This document shows positions 41,110 through 50,087 of a stretch of 64,000 nt of DNA, piece by piece; within the stretch, counting starts at the first letter, position 1, and every line of letters begins with the position of its first letter. Both the position numbers and the translations under genes were made by a program. The notes beneath the pieces were generated by a model that searched no databases, was not told the origin of the DNA, and saw only the letters and a program-made list of their open reading frames with translations. Source of the stretch: Gammaproteobacteria bacterium (GTDB taxonomy: Bacteria; Pseudomonadota; Gammaproteobacteria; Xanthomonadales; Marinicellaceae); assembly GCA_041395445.1 (NCBI GenBank), contig JAWLAO010000001.1, positions 594,501 to 658,500 on the forward strand, given 5' to 3'.

Positions 41110-41250
41110 TATCAAACAAACCTGCAATGAATTATCATCACAGTACTTTGGTGGCCATTCAATATCTTCAAATTAATTGCAGACTATCAGGCTTCACCAT
41201 CTACGCAGGAAATTAAGAAAAAATAATTTTCACCTGCGGTCTTTGACGGC
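41110..41250 (-). promoter_or_regulatory. Ribosomal protein L10 leader
   Basis: In the 219-base gap between rplA and rplJ, AGACCGCAGG (41234-41243 region) pairs with CCTGCG (41203-41208 region). It is followed by GTAGATGGTGAAGCCTG, very close to the E. coli rplJ leader core CCTGCGTAGAcGGTGA. This is the L10(L12)4 binding structure that represses rplJL translation. A TTACAGAT/ATCTGTAA hairpin lies just after the rplA stop (about 41281-41302) and may be an attenuator. Confidence 0.7.
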
Positions 41251-41307
41251 CGTCACACTGACAGCCCTCAAAATTCATCTTTACAGATTTTTTATCTGTA
41301 AAATATA

Positions 41308-42006
41308 TTACTTAAGATCAAGTGTCGATTGATCAATTTCCAGACCAGGGCCCATTGTTGATGAGACACTAATCTTTCTGATGTATTTTCCTTTAGCTGT
41401 TGATGGCTTTTTCTTGATTAAATCTTTTAACAAAGCCATCAAGTTTTCAGTCAATGCGTCTGGAGAGAAGTTCGCTTTCCCAATCATTGCATGAATAATA
41501 CCTGCTTTATCAACACGATACATTGCTTGACCGGATTTATTATTTTTAACGGCTGTAACCACATCAGGAGTCACAGTTCCAACTTTAGGATTTGGCATCA
41601 AACCTCTAGGACCGAGAATCGTACCTAACTTACCAACAACGCGCATTGCATCAGGTGAGGCAATCACAACATCAAAATCCATTAAACCGCCTTTGATTTC
41701 ATCAGCTAAATCATCCATACCCACATAATCAGCACCAGCTTCTTTTGCTTCATCAGCTTTTGGACCTTGTGCGAATACTGCAACTTTAACAGTTTTTCCA
41801 GTTCCTTGCGGCAGAATTGTTGCTCCGCGAACCACTTGGTCGGATTTAGTTGGATTAACACCCAATTTTATAGCTACATCAATTGATTCATTAAATTTAA
41901 CTTTTGAATTATCACTCAAAAACTTGAATGCATCTGCCAATGAATACAAACTATGTTTATCGAAGCTCTCACGAATCGCTTTCAATCTTTTTCCAATTTT
42001 AGCCAT
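41308..42006 (-). CDS. rplA: 50S ribosomal protein L1
   Basis: This 232-residue L1-stalk protein helps release E-site tRNA. It has [24 protein letters not shown] (read in parts), [18 protein letters not shown] and [15 protein letters not shown]. In E. coli L1 represses rplKA translation near the rplK start. It overlaps the rplK stop by one base. Confidence 0.97.
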   Translation of the reverse strand: MAKIGKRLKAIRESFDKHSLYSLADAFKFLSDNSKVKFNESIDVAIKLGVNPTKSDQVVRGATILPQGTGKTVKVAVFAQGPKADEAKEAGADYVGMDDLADEIKGGLMDFDVVIASPDAMRVVGKLGTILGPRGLMPNPKVGTVTPDVVTAVKNNKSGQAMYRVDKAGIIHAMIGKANFSPDALTENLMALLKDLIKKKPSTAKGKYIRKISVSSTMGPGLEIDQSTLDLK

Positions 42007-42440
42007 TATTCTACTCCCTCAACATTGATACCCATACTTCTTGCTGTACCTGCTATTGTGTTTACAGCAGCATCAAGAGATCCCGCAGTCAAGTCAGGCT
42101 CTTTTGCTTTTGCAATTTCTTCTAATTGCTCACGAGTAATCGTACCCACTTTATCAGTGTTTGGCTTACTACTACCGCTCTTCAAACCTAATGCTTTTTT
42201 GATTAGCACAGAAGCAGGAGGGGTTTTAGTAACGAACGAGAAACTTCTGTCGTTATAAACTGTAATTACGACTGGAGTTGGAAGACCCGGCTCAAGATTT
42301 GCAGTTTGTGCATTGAAAGCCTTACAGAATTCCATAATGTTTACACCATGCTGACCCAAAGCAGGACCAACAGGCGGACTTGGATTGGCTTTTCCTGCAG
42401 CAACCTGCAGTTTGATATAAGCCATTACTTTTTTTGCCAT
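42006..42440 (-). CDS. rplK: 50S ribosomal protein L11
   Basis: This 144-residue GTPase-centre protein is needed for RelA activation. It begins [20 protein letters not shown] with the Pro-rich switch [20 protein letters not shown], and ends [13 protein letters not shown]. Length is near E. coli (142). It is 66 bases after nusG and shares a base with rplA. Confidence 0.97.
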   Translation of the reverse strand: MAKKVMAYIKLQVAAGKANPSPPVGPALGQHGVNIMEFCKAFNAQTANLEPGLPTPVVITVYNDRSFSFVTKTPPASVLIKKALGLKSGSSKPNTDKVGTITREQLEEIAKAKEPDLTAGSLDAAVNTIAGTARSMGINVEGVE

Positions 42441-42506
42441 TTTATATTCTCCGGGTTCAAGCGCTTGAGTTCACAAGCTCCCCATTGCTATATATCAATA
42501 AAAACT

Positions 42507-43040
42507 TTACAGCTTCTCGACTTGGCCAAAGCCCAACTCAACAGGAGTGGAACGACCAAATATAGAAACCGCAACACGAATTTTACTTTTTTCGTAATTA
42601 ATATCTTCAACTTCACCGTTGAAGTCAGCAAACGGACCGTCTACAACACGAACCATTTCACCAATATTAAATAAAATTTTAGGTTTAGGTGCATTTTCAC
42701 CATCTTGAACGCGCTGCAATATTGCATCTGCTTCACGTTTTGTAATTGGAGCAGGCTTTTCTTTGGTTCCACCAATAAAACCCATCACCTTAGGCGTTTC
42801 TTTAACTAAATGCCATGAATCGTCATTCATTTCCATTTCAACAAGCACATAGCCCGGAAAGAATTTTCTCTCACTTTGCCTTTTTTGTCCTTTACGCAAT
42901 TCGACAACAGTCTCAGTTGGAACCAGCACCTCACCAAAGTACTCTTGCATACCCATGCGTTCAATCCTCTCAATTAAGGATTGACAAACTTTATGTTCAA
43001 AATTTGAATACGCGTGTACTACATACCAGTGCTTAGCCAT
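42507..43040 (-). CDS. nusG: Transcription termination/antitermination factor NusG
   Basis: This 177-residue protein has an N-terminal NGN domain that binds the RNA polymerase clamp ([20 protein letters not shown]) and a C-terminal KOW domain ([21 protein letters not shown]) that binds Rho or S10. The linker includes [18 protein letters not shown]. It lies 9 bases after secE, the usual gammaproteobacterial pair. Confidence 0.97.
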   Translation of the reverse strand: MAKHWYVVHAYSNFEHKVCQSLIERIERMGMQEYFGEVLVPTETVVELRKGQKRQSERKFFPGYVLVEMEMNDDSWHLVKETPKVMGFIGGTKEKPAPITKREADAILQRVQDGENAPKPKILFNIGEMVRVVDGPFADFNGEVEDINYEKSKIRVAVSIFGRSTPVELGFGQVEKL

Positions 43041-43049
43041 AATTCACCT

Positions 43050-43418
43050 TTAACCAAAGAAATAACCGACAAGCCAACTGAAGAAAAAGTCAACCAACGA
43101 CAGAAACAAACCAATCACAATGACCACAACCAAAACAACCAGCGTTGTTTGCAATGTTTCATTACGAGTTGGCCAAACAATTTTTTGCCTTTCAATATTT
43201 GATGTTTTGACAAAGCTAAAGAAACTTTTACCTTTGTGAGTTGTTAATGCTATTAAAGCACCCAAAACAACACCACCAAGCAAAATCAAAACTCGCAACA
43301 CTGTTGCAAGCTCATCTTCAAAATATAGATTACCCGCAACACCGGCAATCACTGCCGCTATTGCAAGCCACCAACGAATTTTCTCACCGAATGAATTTGA
43401 TAAATCTGCTTGACTCAT
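43050..43418 (-). CDS. secE: Preprotein translocase subunit SecE
   Basis: This 122-residue long-form SecE has three membrane segments (about 15-33, 42-61, 92-118), as in E. coli. The conserved cytosolic motif VWPTRNETLQTTLVV precedes the last segment that clamps SecY. The start ATG at 43418 gives MSQADLSNSFGEKI; the upstream open frame is translated tRNA-Trp and is not part of the gene. It is followed by nusG after 9 bases. Confidence 0.95.
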   Translation of the reverse strand: MSQADLSNSFGEKIRWWLAIAAVIAGVAGNLYFEDELATVLRVLILLGGVVLGALIALTTHKGKSFFSFVKTSNIERQKIVWPTRNETLQTTLVVLVVVIVIGLFLSLVDFFFSWLVGYFFG

Positions 43419-43458
43419 TATTTCTTGCCTTTTTATGTAAAAATCTGAGCTTATCAAA

Positions 43459-43534
43459 TGGCAGGCCAGGAGGGAATCGAACCCACAACCTGCGGTTTTG
43501 GAGACCGCCACTCTGCCAATTGAGCTACTGGCCT
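43459..43534 (-). tRNA. tRNA-Trp (CCA)
   Basis: 76 bases including an encoded CCA end. The acceptor stem AGGCCAG pairs with CTGGCCT, the T arm is GGTTCGATTCC, and the anticodon loop TCTCCAAAA carries CCA. It lies between tuf and secE, a common gammaproteobacterial position. Confidence 0.96.
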
Positions 43535-43575
43535 GTATTTACTTTCCTTAAAAATACCTGATAAAATCTCAGAGA

Positions 43576-43605
43576 AACCAAAGCCAGCAACACTTGTTGC
43601 CGGCT
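43576..43605 (-). terminator. Terminator of tuf copy 2
   Basis: Minus strand: GCCGGCAAC-AAGT-GTTGCTGGC (one G-U pair) followed by TTTGGTTT, 25 bases after the tuf stop and before tRNA-Trp. Confidence 0.65.
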
Positions 43606-43628
43606 CCTGTTTATTATTTCAGTGTTAT

Positions 43629-44819
43629 TTATTTAAAAATCTTAGAAACAACACCAGCTCCTACTGTGCGACCACCTTCACGAATCGCAAAACGCAATCC
43701 TTCATCCATCGCAATAGGATTAATCAATGTAATACGCATCTTGATATTATCGCCAGGCATTACCATCTCAACTCCTTCCGGTAATTCAACTGCACCAGTA
43801 ATGTCAGTTGTACGGAAGTAAAACTGTGGTCTGTATCCTTTAAAGAATGGCGTATGACGTCCACCTTCATCTTTTGACAATACATAAACCTCAGCTTCAA
43901 ATTCAGTGTGTGGTGTAATTTTACCAGGATGCGATAATACTTGACCACGTTCAACTTCATCACGTTTTGTACCACGCAACAACACACCTACGTTATCACC
44001 GGCACGACCTTCGTCAAGTAGTTTACGGAACATTTCAACACCGGTACAAACTGTTTTTCTGGTTTCTCTGATTCCAACAATCTCTAACTCTTCACCAACT
44101 TTAACGATTCCACGCTCAACACGACCGGTAACTACTGTTCCACGACCTGAGATTGAGAACACGTCTTCGATTGGTAACAAGAATGGCTGATCAACATCAC
44201 GCTCTGGCTCAGGGAAATAAGAATCCATAGCATCCAAAAGAGCTTCAATTGAAGGAACACCAATCGGACTCATATCACCTTCAAGTGCTTTCAATGCAGA
44301 ACCTTTAACCATTGGAGTGTCATCACCAGGGAAGTCATAATCACTTAGCAATTCACGAATTTCCATTTCAACAAGTTCCAACAACTCTTCGTCATCAACT
44401 TGGTCACATTTGTTCATGTAAACAAGAATATAAGGTACACCAACCTGGCGACCCAACAAGATATGCTCACGAGTTTGTGGCATCGGACCATCTGCTGCTG
44501 ATACTACCAATATCGCGCCGTCCATTTGTGCCGCACCTGTAATCATGTTTTTAACATAGTCAGCATGGCCAGGACAGTCAACGTGTGCATAGTGACGACC
44601 TTCTGTTTCGTACTCTACGTGAGCTGTTGCGATCGTAATACCACGCTCTCTTTCTTCCGGCGCATTATCAATTTGATCGTAATCTTTAAATGTGCCACCA
44701 ATCTTCTCAGCTGAAACCTTTGTTAAAGCTGCCGTTAAAGTTGTTTTACCATGATCAACGTGACCAATCGTTCCCACATTAACATGCGGCTTATTGCGTT
44801 CAAATTTTTCTTTAGACAT
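43629..44819 (-). CDS. tuf: Elongation factor Tu, copy 2
   Basis: This 396-residue protein has the same amino-acid sequence as copy 1 at 27274-28464. It contains all GTPase motifs ([20 protein letters not shown]). It occupies the tufB position, downstream of tRNA-Tyr, tRNA-Gly and tRNA-Thr, and probably shares their transcript. The high DNA identity over exactly the coding region, with unrelated flanks, is the signature of ongoing gene conversion between the copies, 16 kb apart on the same strand. Confidence 0.98.
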   Translation of the reverse strand: MSKEKFERNKPHVNVGTIGHVDHGKTTLTAALTKVSAEKIGGTFKDYDQIDNAPEERERGITIATAHVEYETEGRHYAHVDCPGHADYVKNMITGAAQMDGAILVVSAADGPMPQTREHILLGRQVGVPYILVYMNKCDQVDDEELLELVEMEIRELLSDYDFPGDDTPMVKGSALKALEGDMSPIGVPSIEALLDAMDSYFPEPERDVDQPFLLPIEDVFSISGRGTVVTGRVERGIVKVGEELEIVGIRETRKTVCTGVEMFRKLLDEGRAGDNVGVLLRGTKRDEVERGQVLSHPGKITPHTEFEAEVYVLSKDEGGRHTPFFKGYRPQFYFRTTDITGAVELPEGVEMVMPGDNIKMRITLINPIAMDEGLRFAIREGGRTVGAGVVSKIFK

Positions 44820-44934
44820 TGCTCTATTACTCCACTTTAGTGTAAGCGTTTCTTAAAATTATTTAAGTCGAAACCCAAAACATTGTTATTCATTTTTTAG
44901 TTTGAGACTTGCTTCCTGCTCTAGCTACCACAAA

Positions 44935-45010
44935 TGGTGCCCATAACTGGAATCGAACCAGTGACCTCTTCCCTACCAAGAAAGTGCTCTACCGACTGAG
45001 CTATATGGGC
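44935..45010 (-). tRNA. tRNA-Thr (GGT)
   Basis: 76 bases with encoded CCA. The acceptor stem GCCCATA pairs with TATGGGC, the anticodon stem-loop CTTTC-TTGGTAG-GGAAG reads GGT, and the T arm is GGTTCGATTCC. It matches E. coli thrT in position before tufB. Confidence 0.95.
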
Positions 45011-45020
45011 AGTTCATATC

Positions 45021-45094
45021 TGGAGCGGGTGATGGGAATCGAACCCACGCGATCAGCTTGGAAGGCTGAAGTTCTACCATTGAACTACACCCGC
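45021..45094 (-). tRNA. tRNA-Gly (TCC)
   Basis: 74 bases with encoded CCA. The acceptor stem GCGGGTG pairs with CACCCGC; the anticodon stem-loop TCAGC-CTTCCAA-GCTGA reads TCC. It is the glyT equivalent, 10 bases from tRNA-Thr. Confidence 0.95.
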
Positions 45095-45110
45095 TAAGGC
45101 ACTTTTAATA

Positions 45111-45195
45111 TGGTGGAGGGAGGAGGATTCGAACCTCCGAAGTCAGAGACAGCAGATTTACAGTCTGCCCCCGTTGGCCGCTTGGGTATCCCTCC
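45111..45195 (-). tRNA. tRNA-Tyr (GTA)
   Basis: 85 bases with encoded CCA and the long variable arm of bacterial tRNA-Tyr. The acceptor stem GGAGGGA pairs with TCCCTCC, and the anticodon loop CTGTAAATC reads GTA. It is the first transcribed tRNA of the cluster; a promoter lies 20-48 bases upstream. Confidence 0.95.
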
Positions 45196-45214
45196 GGCTC
45201 AAACAAAGCAAGGC

Positions 45215-45243
45215 ATTTTGCAAAAAAAGATATACCTTGTCAA
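45215..45243 (-). promoter_or_regulatory. Promoter of the tRNA-tuf cluster
   Basis: Minus strand: perfect -35 TTGACA (45238-45243), 17-base T-rich spacer, -10 CAAAAT (45215-45220, four of six matches). The predicted start is close to the tRNA-Tyr 5' end at 45195. Confidence 0.65.
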
Positions 45244-45340
45244 TGTTAATCTGTATTTTTTTTATAATTACCTCCTTTAATACCAAAACATTAAAGGATA
45301 TTTGCAAATTTGTCAGTTGGTGACAATCTTTGAACGATGA

Positions 45341-46003
45341 TTAATCAACTAGTGGTTGCCAGTAATTATTTTTGCAGGTCGCGGATTGTACATGAGTTTT
45401 ATCATAAAGAAAATCACAAAATTCATAAACTCTAGCAAATTTTGCAGAAATACCAATAACCAATGATTTTATAAACTCTGATTGATTACTTAAATAGTTT
45501 AAAGCTATTACTTTTGACTCTTTATTGAGATTATCCCAGTTATAAAACAAGCTCTCTGCAATGCTGAAAACAACTTGTTTTTCATAAGCTCCGTATTTTA
45601 TTGCGTTGTCAAAATTATTTGAAAAATTGTTACTTTGAATTGCTTCCGCTTGTAACATACCAGAGAAATAATATGGCCAGGATGGTCTTGTGGATAAAAG
45701 GCCTAAATACTCTTCTGTGAGATTAATCAATTGCTCTGACGAGCCTGAGTCCAATAGATTTGCACGCAACTGCAACTCTGTCATTGCAGGATTAATCACA
45801 TACGAGGCGAACCATCCTGAATCACTCATTTGAAATCCTTCTAAGCTAATATCACTTTGTTTCTTGAAATATTTGGCATTAAATTGCACTCTAAAATCTT
45901 CTAATAACAATGCTGATTTAAATATGGAGTAATAGAAGAACAAGCAAATTACGAGTCCAGTTATAACTACTACCGAGTATATCTTTTGCTTGCTTAAAAT
46001 CAT
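45341..46003 (-). CDS. Polysaccharide-locus protein, VpsP-like
   Basis: This 220-residue protein has one N-terminal membrane segment (about 9-30) and a probable periplasmic helical domain. The pattern 'RPSWPYYFSGMLQAEA...F.NAIKYGAYEKQVVFSIAESLFYNWDNL' (excerpted) resembles TPR-like proteins found with exopolysaccharide genes and named after VpsP; function in polymer assembly is unproven. I recognise it mainly by that pattern and location. It is the last gene of the polysaccharide locus, 32 bases after the kinase gene. A small hairpin TTGTCA/TGACAA follows (45310-45326). No enzyme motif is seen. Confidence 0.5.
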   Translation of the reverse strand: MILSKQKIYSVVVITGLVICLFFYYSIFKSALLLEDFRVQFNAKYFKKQSDISLEGFQMSDSGWFASYVINPAMTELQLRANLLDSGSSEQLINLTEEYLGLLSTRPSWPYYFSGMLQAEAIQSNNFSNNFDNAIKYGAYEKQVVFSIAESLFYNWDNLNKESKVIALNYLSNQSEFIKSLVIGISAKFARVYEFCDFLYDKTHVQSATCKNNYWQPLVD

Positions 46004-46035
46004 AAAACCCCAATCCTCACAGGAAGCTGATTTGT

Positions 46036-48219
46036 CTACTTTTTACTGCCCGGGGATTTATGATAACCATAGTGGCCGTAATAGTTTCCTTCATACTTAT
46101 AATATCTGCCATACCTTGCTTTATTGGTTTTTAAACGATTCAACGAAACACCAATAATTTTAGCCGAAACTCTTTTTAAGCGGGTAATTGCACTTTCAAT
46201 AAGTTGCGATGGTGTAGATTCATGCTTAATTACAAATAACACTCCATCCACTTTTTGAGATAATACCAAGGCATCACTCACTGCCATAACCGGTGCACAG
46301 TCAATAATTACAAACTTATACCTCTCTTTTAATTTGGCCAACAACAAGTCAAATTTTTCAGAAGATAGCAACTCTAGTGGATTTGGTGGAATCATTCCTG
46401 ATGAAAGTATATGCAGATTCTTTGAGCGAGCATCAACGGTGATACTTTCGGAAAAACCGGATTCACCCGAAATAAATGAGGACAAACCTTTAGCATTCTT
46501 GCCCCCCATATTTTTTTTCACCATAGGTCTACGTAAATCAGCTTCAACCAATATCGCATCACCTAAATGTGACAACGAGTGAGCCAGGTTCATTGCTATT
46601 GTGGTTTTCCCCTCACTGGGCACGGTTGAGGTCACAAGAATAGACTTATTAGTTTTATCAGGTAATGATAATAATACACCCGTCCTCAAAGTACGGATAG
46701 ATTCAGAAAACGCCGATTTTGTCGATTCAACAAATTGTAATGCCGGCGAAACTTCATCCTTTTTCTCGATAATATTAGGTAACATCCCAATAACCGGTAC
46801 CCCAAGTTTCTTTTCCACTTCATCGCTTGATCGAAAAGTATTATCAAAATGCTCCAACAAGAATGCTGCCAAAACACCTAAAACAACACCTATAAACATT
46901 CCGATAGCCAAAATAATTTTTTTGTTGGGTTTGTATGGCCCTTTCGGAACAACTGCTTTATTCAAAACTCTGGCATTAATCGTTTGCACAGAAGCTGTTT
47001 TTACCGCATCAGTTTCTTTTGACTGTTTCAAGAATGCCGCGTAAATTTGTTTGTTATATTCATAATCTCGTTTAAGCGCATCATATTCAAAAGCCAATTC
47101 ATTACTTGTTGAAATTTCGCCTTTTATAGATGACAAAGCGGACTCTTCAAATTCGATTTCTTTCGCAATTGACTCATAATCAGCGACCAACAAATCTGCT
47201 GTTGTTTGTAAAATAGAATAATACTCTCTTTCTGCCAGTTTTCGCGCTTCAATCGCTCGTTTCATCTTTGGATGTTTCGGACCATAAACCAAACCAAGCT
47301 CTGAAACTTCAGAAACCGCTGAAGCATATTTGGATTTTTGGTTGATAACCTCTGATTTCTCCAAAATATCCGGAACTCTTGCCAAATTAACCGGGTCATT
47401 TCCAACGCTTTTAACCCGACGATAAACCGCCTCCAAATTGAGTTTCTGCCTTTTTAGCTCTGTGATTCGAGCATTCTTATCACTCAACTCTTGTACTGCC
47501 AAATCATCTCCGGTTTCCGGTAAGAAAATTTTATGCTTATTTTGAAACTCTCTTAATGCCTGCTCAGAAACCTCAACCTTTTTTTCCAGTTCCGGTAATT
47601 GCTTGGAAATACTCTCGCCGGTTCTCTGTTTTGCATTGATATTGGATTCGATAACTTCTTCGATATAGGATTCCGCTAAGGCATTCGCTTTTAAAGTTGC
47701 CAAAAACGGGTCGTAATCATCAAACGAAATAGTAAAGACACCACTACCTTTTGCCTGATCAACACTCATGGTGCTGCCAATATTGGCCATCGCCATTTCG
47801 AACAGTTCTTCTTTGGTTTTATCCGAATAGTCTTTAACCTCATATCCCGGGAGCAGTTTTTCATACCATTTCAATTCGTGCTTTTTAGGAATAAATTTTT
47901 CAACCCCAATTCTTTCAACAACTCGCTTTGCGACAGGAATTGATCTTAAGACGTAAACCTGATTTGGATAAAACTCCCTGTCCATCCCCATTAAACCAAA
48001 TATCTGATCTAACGAAGCCATTTTGGCCGGCCTTTCAATCAACAAACTGGAACTGGATTGATAAACGGGTTTCGCTTTTATTGCCCAATAAAAGGCAAAT
48101 AATGAAGATAATAGAATGAATGAAAAAATAACAATCCAATGTTTTCTTGCTAATGACAAAAAGCTCTTTAAATCAAGAGCTTTATTTTCAACATCGTTAT
48201 AACGATCCTGTTGTTGCAT
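46036..48219 (-). CDS. Wzc-type polysaccharide co-polymerase and tyrosine kinase
   Basis: This 727-residue inner-membrane protein has a Wzz domain between two membrane segments (about 28-48 and 430-452), with a long periplasmic coiled coil. Its cytosolic C-terminal BY-kinase has Walker A VPSEGKTT (533-540), Walker A' ILVEADLRRP (~556-565) and Walker B FVIIDCAP (636-643). The tail holds eight tyrosines between 703 and 719, the autophosphorylation cluster. It governs chain length and export of an exopolysaccharide with the outer-membrane export protein. No separate phosphatase (Wzb) is nearby. It follows the export gene by 36 bases. Confidence 0.88.
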   Translation of the reverse strand: MQQQDRYNDVENKALDLKSFLSLARKHWIVIFSFILLSSLFAFYWAIKAKPVYQSSSSLLIERPAKMASLDQIFGLMGMDREFYPNQVYVLRSIPVAKRVVERIGVEKFIPKKHELKWYEKLLPGYEVKDYSDKTKEELFEMAMANIGSTMSVDQAKGSGVFTISFDDYDPFLATLKANALAESYIEEVIESNINAKQRTGESISKQLPELEKKVEVSEQALREFQNKHKIFLPETGDDLAVQELSDKNARITELKRQKLNLEAVYRRVKSVGNDPVNLARVPDILEKSEVINQKSKYASAVSEVSELGLVYGPKHPKMKRAIEARKLAEREYYSILQTTADLLVADYESIAKEIEFEESALSSIKGEISTSNELAFEYDALKRDYEYNKQIYAAFLKQSKETDAVKTASVQTINARVLNKAVVPKGPYKPNKKIILAIGMFIGVVLGVLAAFLLEHFDNTFRSSDEVEKKLGVPVIGMLPNIIEKKDEVSPALQFVESTKSAFSESIRTLRTGVLLSLPDKTNKSILVTSTVPSEGKTTIAMNLAHSLSHLGDAILVEADLRRPMVKKNMGGKNAKGLSSFISGESGFSESITVDARSKNLHILSSGMIPPNPLELLSSEKFDLLLAKLKERYKFVIIDCAPVMAVSDALVLSQKVDGVLFVIKHESTPSQLIESAITRLKRVSAKIIGVSLNRLKTNKARYGRYYKYEGNYYGHYGYHKSPGSKK

Positions 48220-48255
48220 ATTAAACCATTCCGAATTGATAAAACTTAAAGAAAA

Positions 48256-48786
48256 TCAGAAAAAACTTTCTTTGACAATAATAATATCACCTGAAGCTAT
48301 GCTTTCATCGAGGGAAATCTTCCTCTCAGAACTTTCATCTTCTCCAGCTTCAGTGATATATATTTTCTTTTTATTGGCACGTTCAGTGAACCCACCTGCT
48401 AATGCAACTGCTTTTCTAACTGTCAAGCCAGGTTCAAAGGGATAAGAGCCGGGTGATTTTACCTCTCCCTGAATAAAGAAAGGCTTAAACTCTTTGACGA
48501 CAACAGTCACCTGAGGATTTATGAAATAACCATCCTTTAATAAAGTGACTATTTCTCCTTTGACATCACCTACTTCCTTACCCTCAACAGAGACCCTTCC
48601 AGCAAAAGGATATTCGATAAAACCTGAGCTATCTACCGTTACATCCAAATTGAGCTCAGGTTCGCCAAACACCTCCAAATGCAACACATCGCCTGACGAA
48701 ATATTGTACGCAAAAACCTGAATTGAGGACACCATAAGCATCAAACATATCAGTTTAAGAAAGTGTTTAGAAATCAACAAAACCAT
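48256..48786 (-). CDS. Short polysaccharide export protein (Wza/OPX family)
   Basis: This 176-residue periplasmic protein has a signal peptide (about 1-28, cleaved near VFA-YN) and no lipobox, unlike Wza. It has one polysaccharide-export domain (ISSGDVLHLEVFGEPELNLDVTVDSSGFIEYPFAGRV, read in parts) and one SLBB domain (FIQGEVKSPGSYPFEPGLTVRKAVALAGGFTERA, read in parts). It is much shorter than Wza (~380) and lacks the C-terminal helix that spans the outer membrane, so it needs a separate channel. The barrel gene 4 bases upstream is the obvious candidate. The ATG at 48786 is chosen; an extension to 48840 would overlap the barrel gene. Confidence 0.85.
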   Translation of the reverse strand: MVLLISKHFLKLICLMLMVSSIQVFAYNISSGDVLHLEVFGEPELNLDVTVDSSGFIEYPFAGRVSVEGKEVGDVKGEIVTLLKDGYFINPQVTVVVKEFKPFFIQGEVKSPGSYPFEPGLTVRKAVALAGGFTERANKKKIYITEAGEDESSERKISLDESIASGDIIIVKESFF

Positions 48787-48790
48787 TGAA

Positions 48791-49963
48791 CTACTTCGAT
48801 AATTCCAGTGTGAAAAGTATAGAATTATCTTTATATTCAAAGTCTTCCAATGATGAACTCCTATCCGAATGTCTGTATCCCAATCCTGATATTAACCAAT
48901 CTGAGAACTGATATTTTGCAGATAAACCATAATAGTTCAGACTATCATCTCTCAAACTGCCTTTATATTTTTCATCTGAATAACCAACATTTGCTGTTGT
49001 GCTGAAACGATCCACCCAATAATGAGTCCAACCCAAATCCGCTGAATTCCTTAATACATAAGAACCATTGCCGTTTGTTTCATCAGTTTCACGAGCCAAT
49101 GTCAAATCAAAAACAGAGTAACTTCTTGGACTCCAAGTCACACCTGCTTCAACGGCCATACCCGAAAAATCATCATGAGCAGGCTCTTTAAAATCTTTAG
49201 ACAAATATCCAACTAAAGCTCGAGCAGTCGTTTTACCGGTCACATTCCATTCAGCACCAAGCATTAAACGAGTCTCTTCGTTATCCAATGATGCAATATC
49301 ATAATCAATATCTGCATATTTGGCTTGTAGTAAGTAATTTGTTTTTGGAGAAATTTGATGAGTGTAGGTTGCACCTAAATAACGAGTTTCACGATCTCTT
49401 GTCGCAGTATATTCACGATTATTATCATATTCACGATCAATCACTCCAAGTTCAACATCAATTGAACCTTTAGCACCAACACCACCATAATGCCACTTAC
49501 CACCAACCCCAAAAGAATGCCACTCATCCGGATCCAGCCCTAAATTCAATAGCAAACCTTGTTGATTAGCCGTACCAATTCTATCTGTACCATCATAATA
49601 CTCAGCCGTTAAATCAAACCTTGTACGACTTGATGCATTATGACCAAGACCTGCCAAAAAGTGATGCATTTCAAAATTGTAATTTGAGTCCGCATTAAAA
49701 ACAGTTCTGTCATAATTATACTGAGCAAGAAAATTGGTTTTCTCACCTTCTGTTTCTAAACGAATTCCCGGTGAAAAAACATAGTAATTAGAACTTAATT
49801 TATCATCACCTCTTCCGTAATAAACATTATCATCATGACCATAACTTAATCCTACGGTTGGAAAAAGTGTAAACGAACCCATCTGGATTCCTTCTTGTTG
49901 AGCATATAAATTTGCAGACAAACCAACTGAAAGCAATAAAACTATTTTTTTATAATTATTCAT
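48791..49963 (-). CDS. Outer-membrane beta-barrel protein (BBP2-like)
   Basis: This 390-residue protein has a signal peptide (1-21, cleaved at LYA-QQ) and is otherwise almost wholly alternating beta-strands with aromatic girdles, ending in LFTLELSK. That pattern fits beta-barrel porin 2 proteins (PF10082) that accompany exopolysaccharide loci. Motifs include TVGLSYGHDDNVYYG near the N-terminus. It probably forms the outer-membrane channel for the polymer with the short export protein. It is 124 bases after the polymerase/ligase gene. Confidence 0.75.
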   Translation of the reverse strand: MNNYKKIVLLLSVGLSANLYAQQEGIQMGSFTLFPTVGLSYGHDDNVYYGRGDDKLSSNYYVFSPGIRLETEGEKTNFLAQYNYDRTVFNADSNYNFEMHHFLAGLGHNASSRTRFDLTAEYYDGTDRIGTANQQGLLLNLGLDPDEWHSFGVGGKWHYGGVGAKGSIDVELGVIDREYDNNREYTATRDRETRYLGATYTHQISPKTNYLLQAKYADIDYDIASLDNEETRLMLGAEWNVTGKTTARALVGYLSKDFKEPAHDDFSGMAVEAGVTWSPRSYSVFDLTLARETDETNGNGSYVLRNSADLGWTHYWVDRFSTTANVGYSDEKYKGSLRDDSLNYYGLSAKYQFSDWLISGLGYRHSDRSSSLEDFEYKDNSILFTLELSK

Positions 49964-50087
49964 AAGACAACCTTGCCCCTATCATTCAATTTCAACCCTT
50001 AATCCCACATATTGTAAAACACAAGGATTCCCACCTTATACAATATAACATGAAAGAAAAAAAAATAACCTTTTTTATATATTTTTC

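Noticed and set aside
41089..41127. Upstream extension of rplJ
   Set aside because: It covers the AAAGGAGG ribosome site and leader; MALSLEQKK matches the family start.
43419..43511. Upstream extension of secE
   Set aside because: The frame runs through tRNA-Trp; MSQADLSNSF is the normal-looking start.
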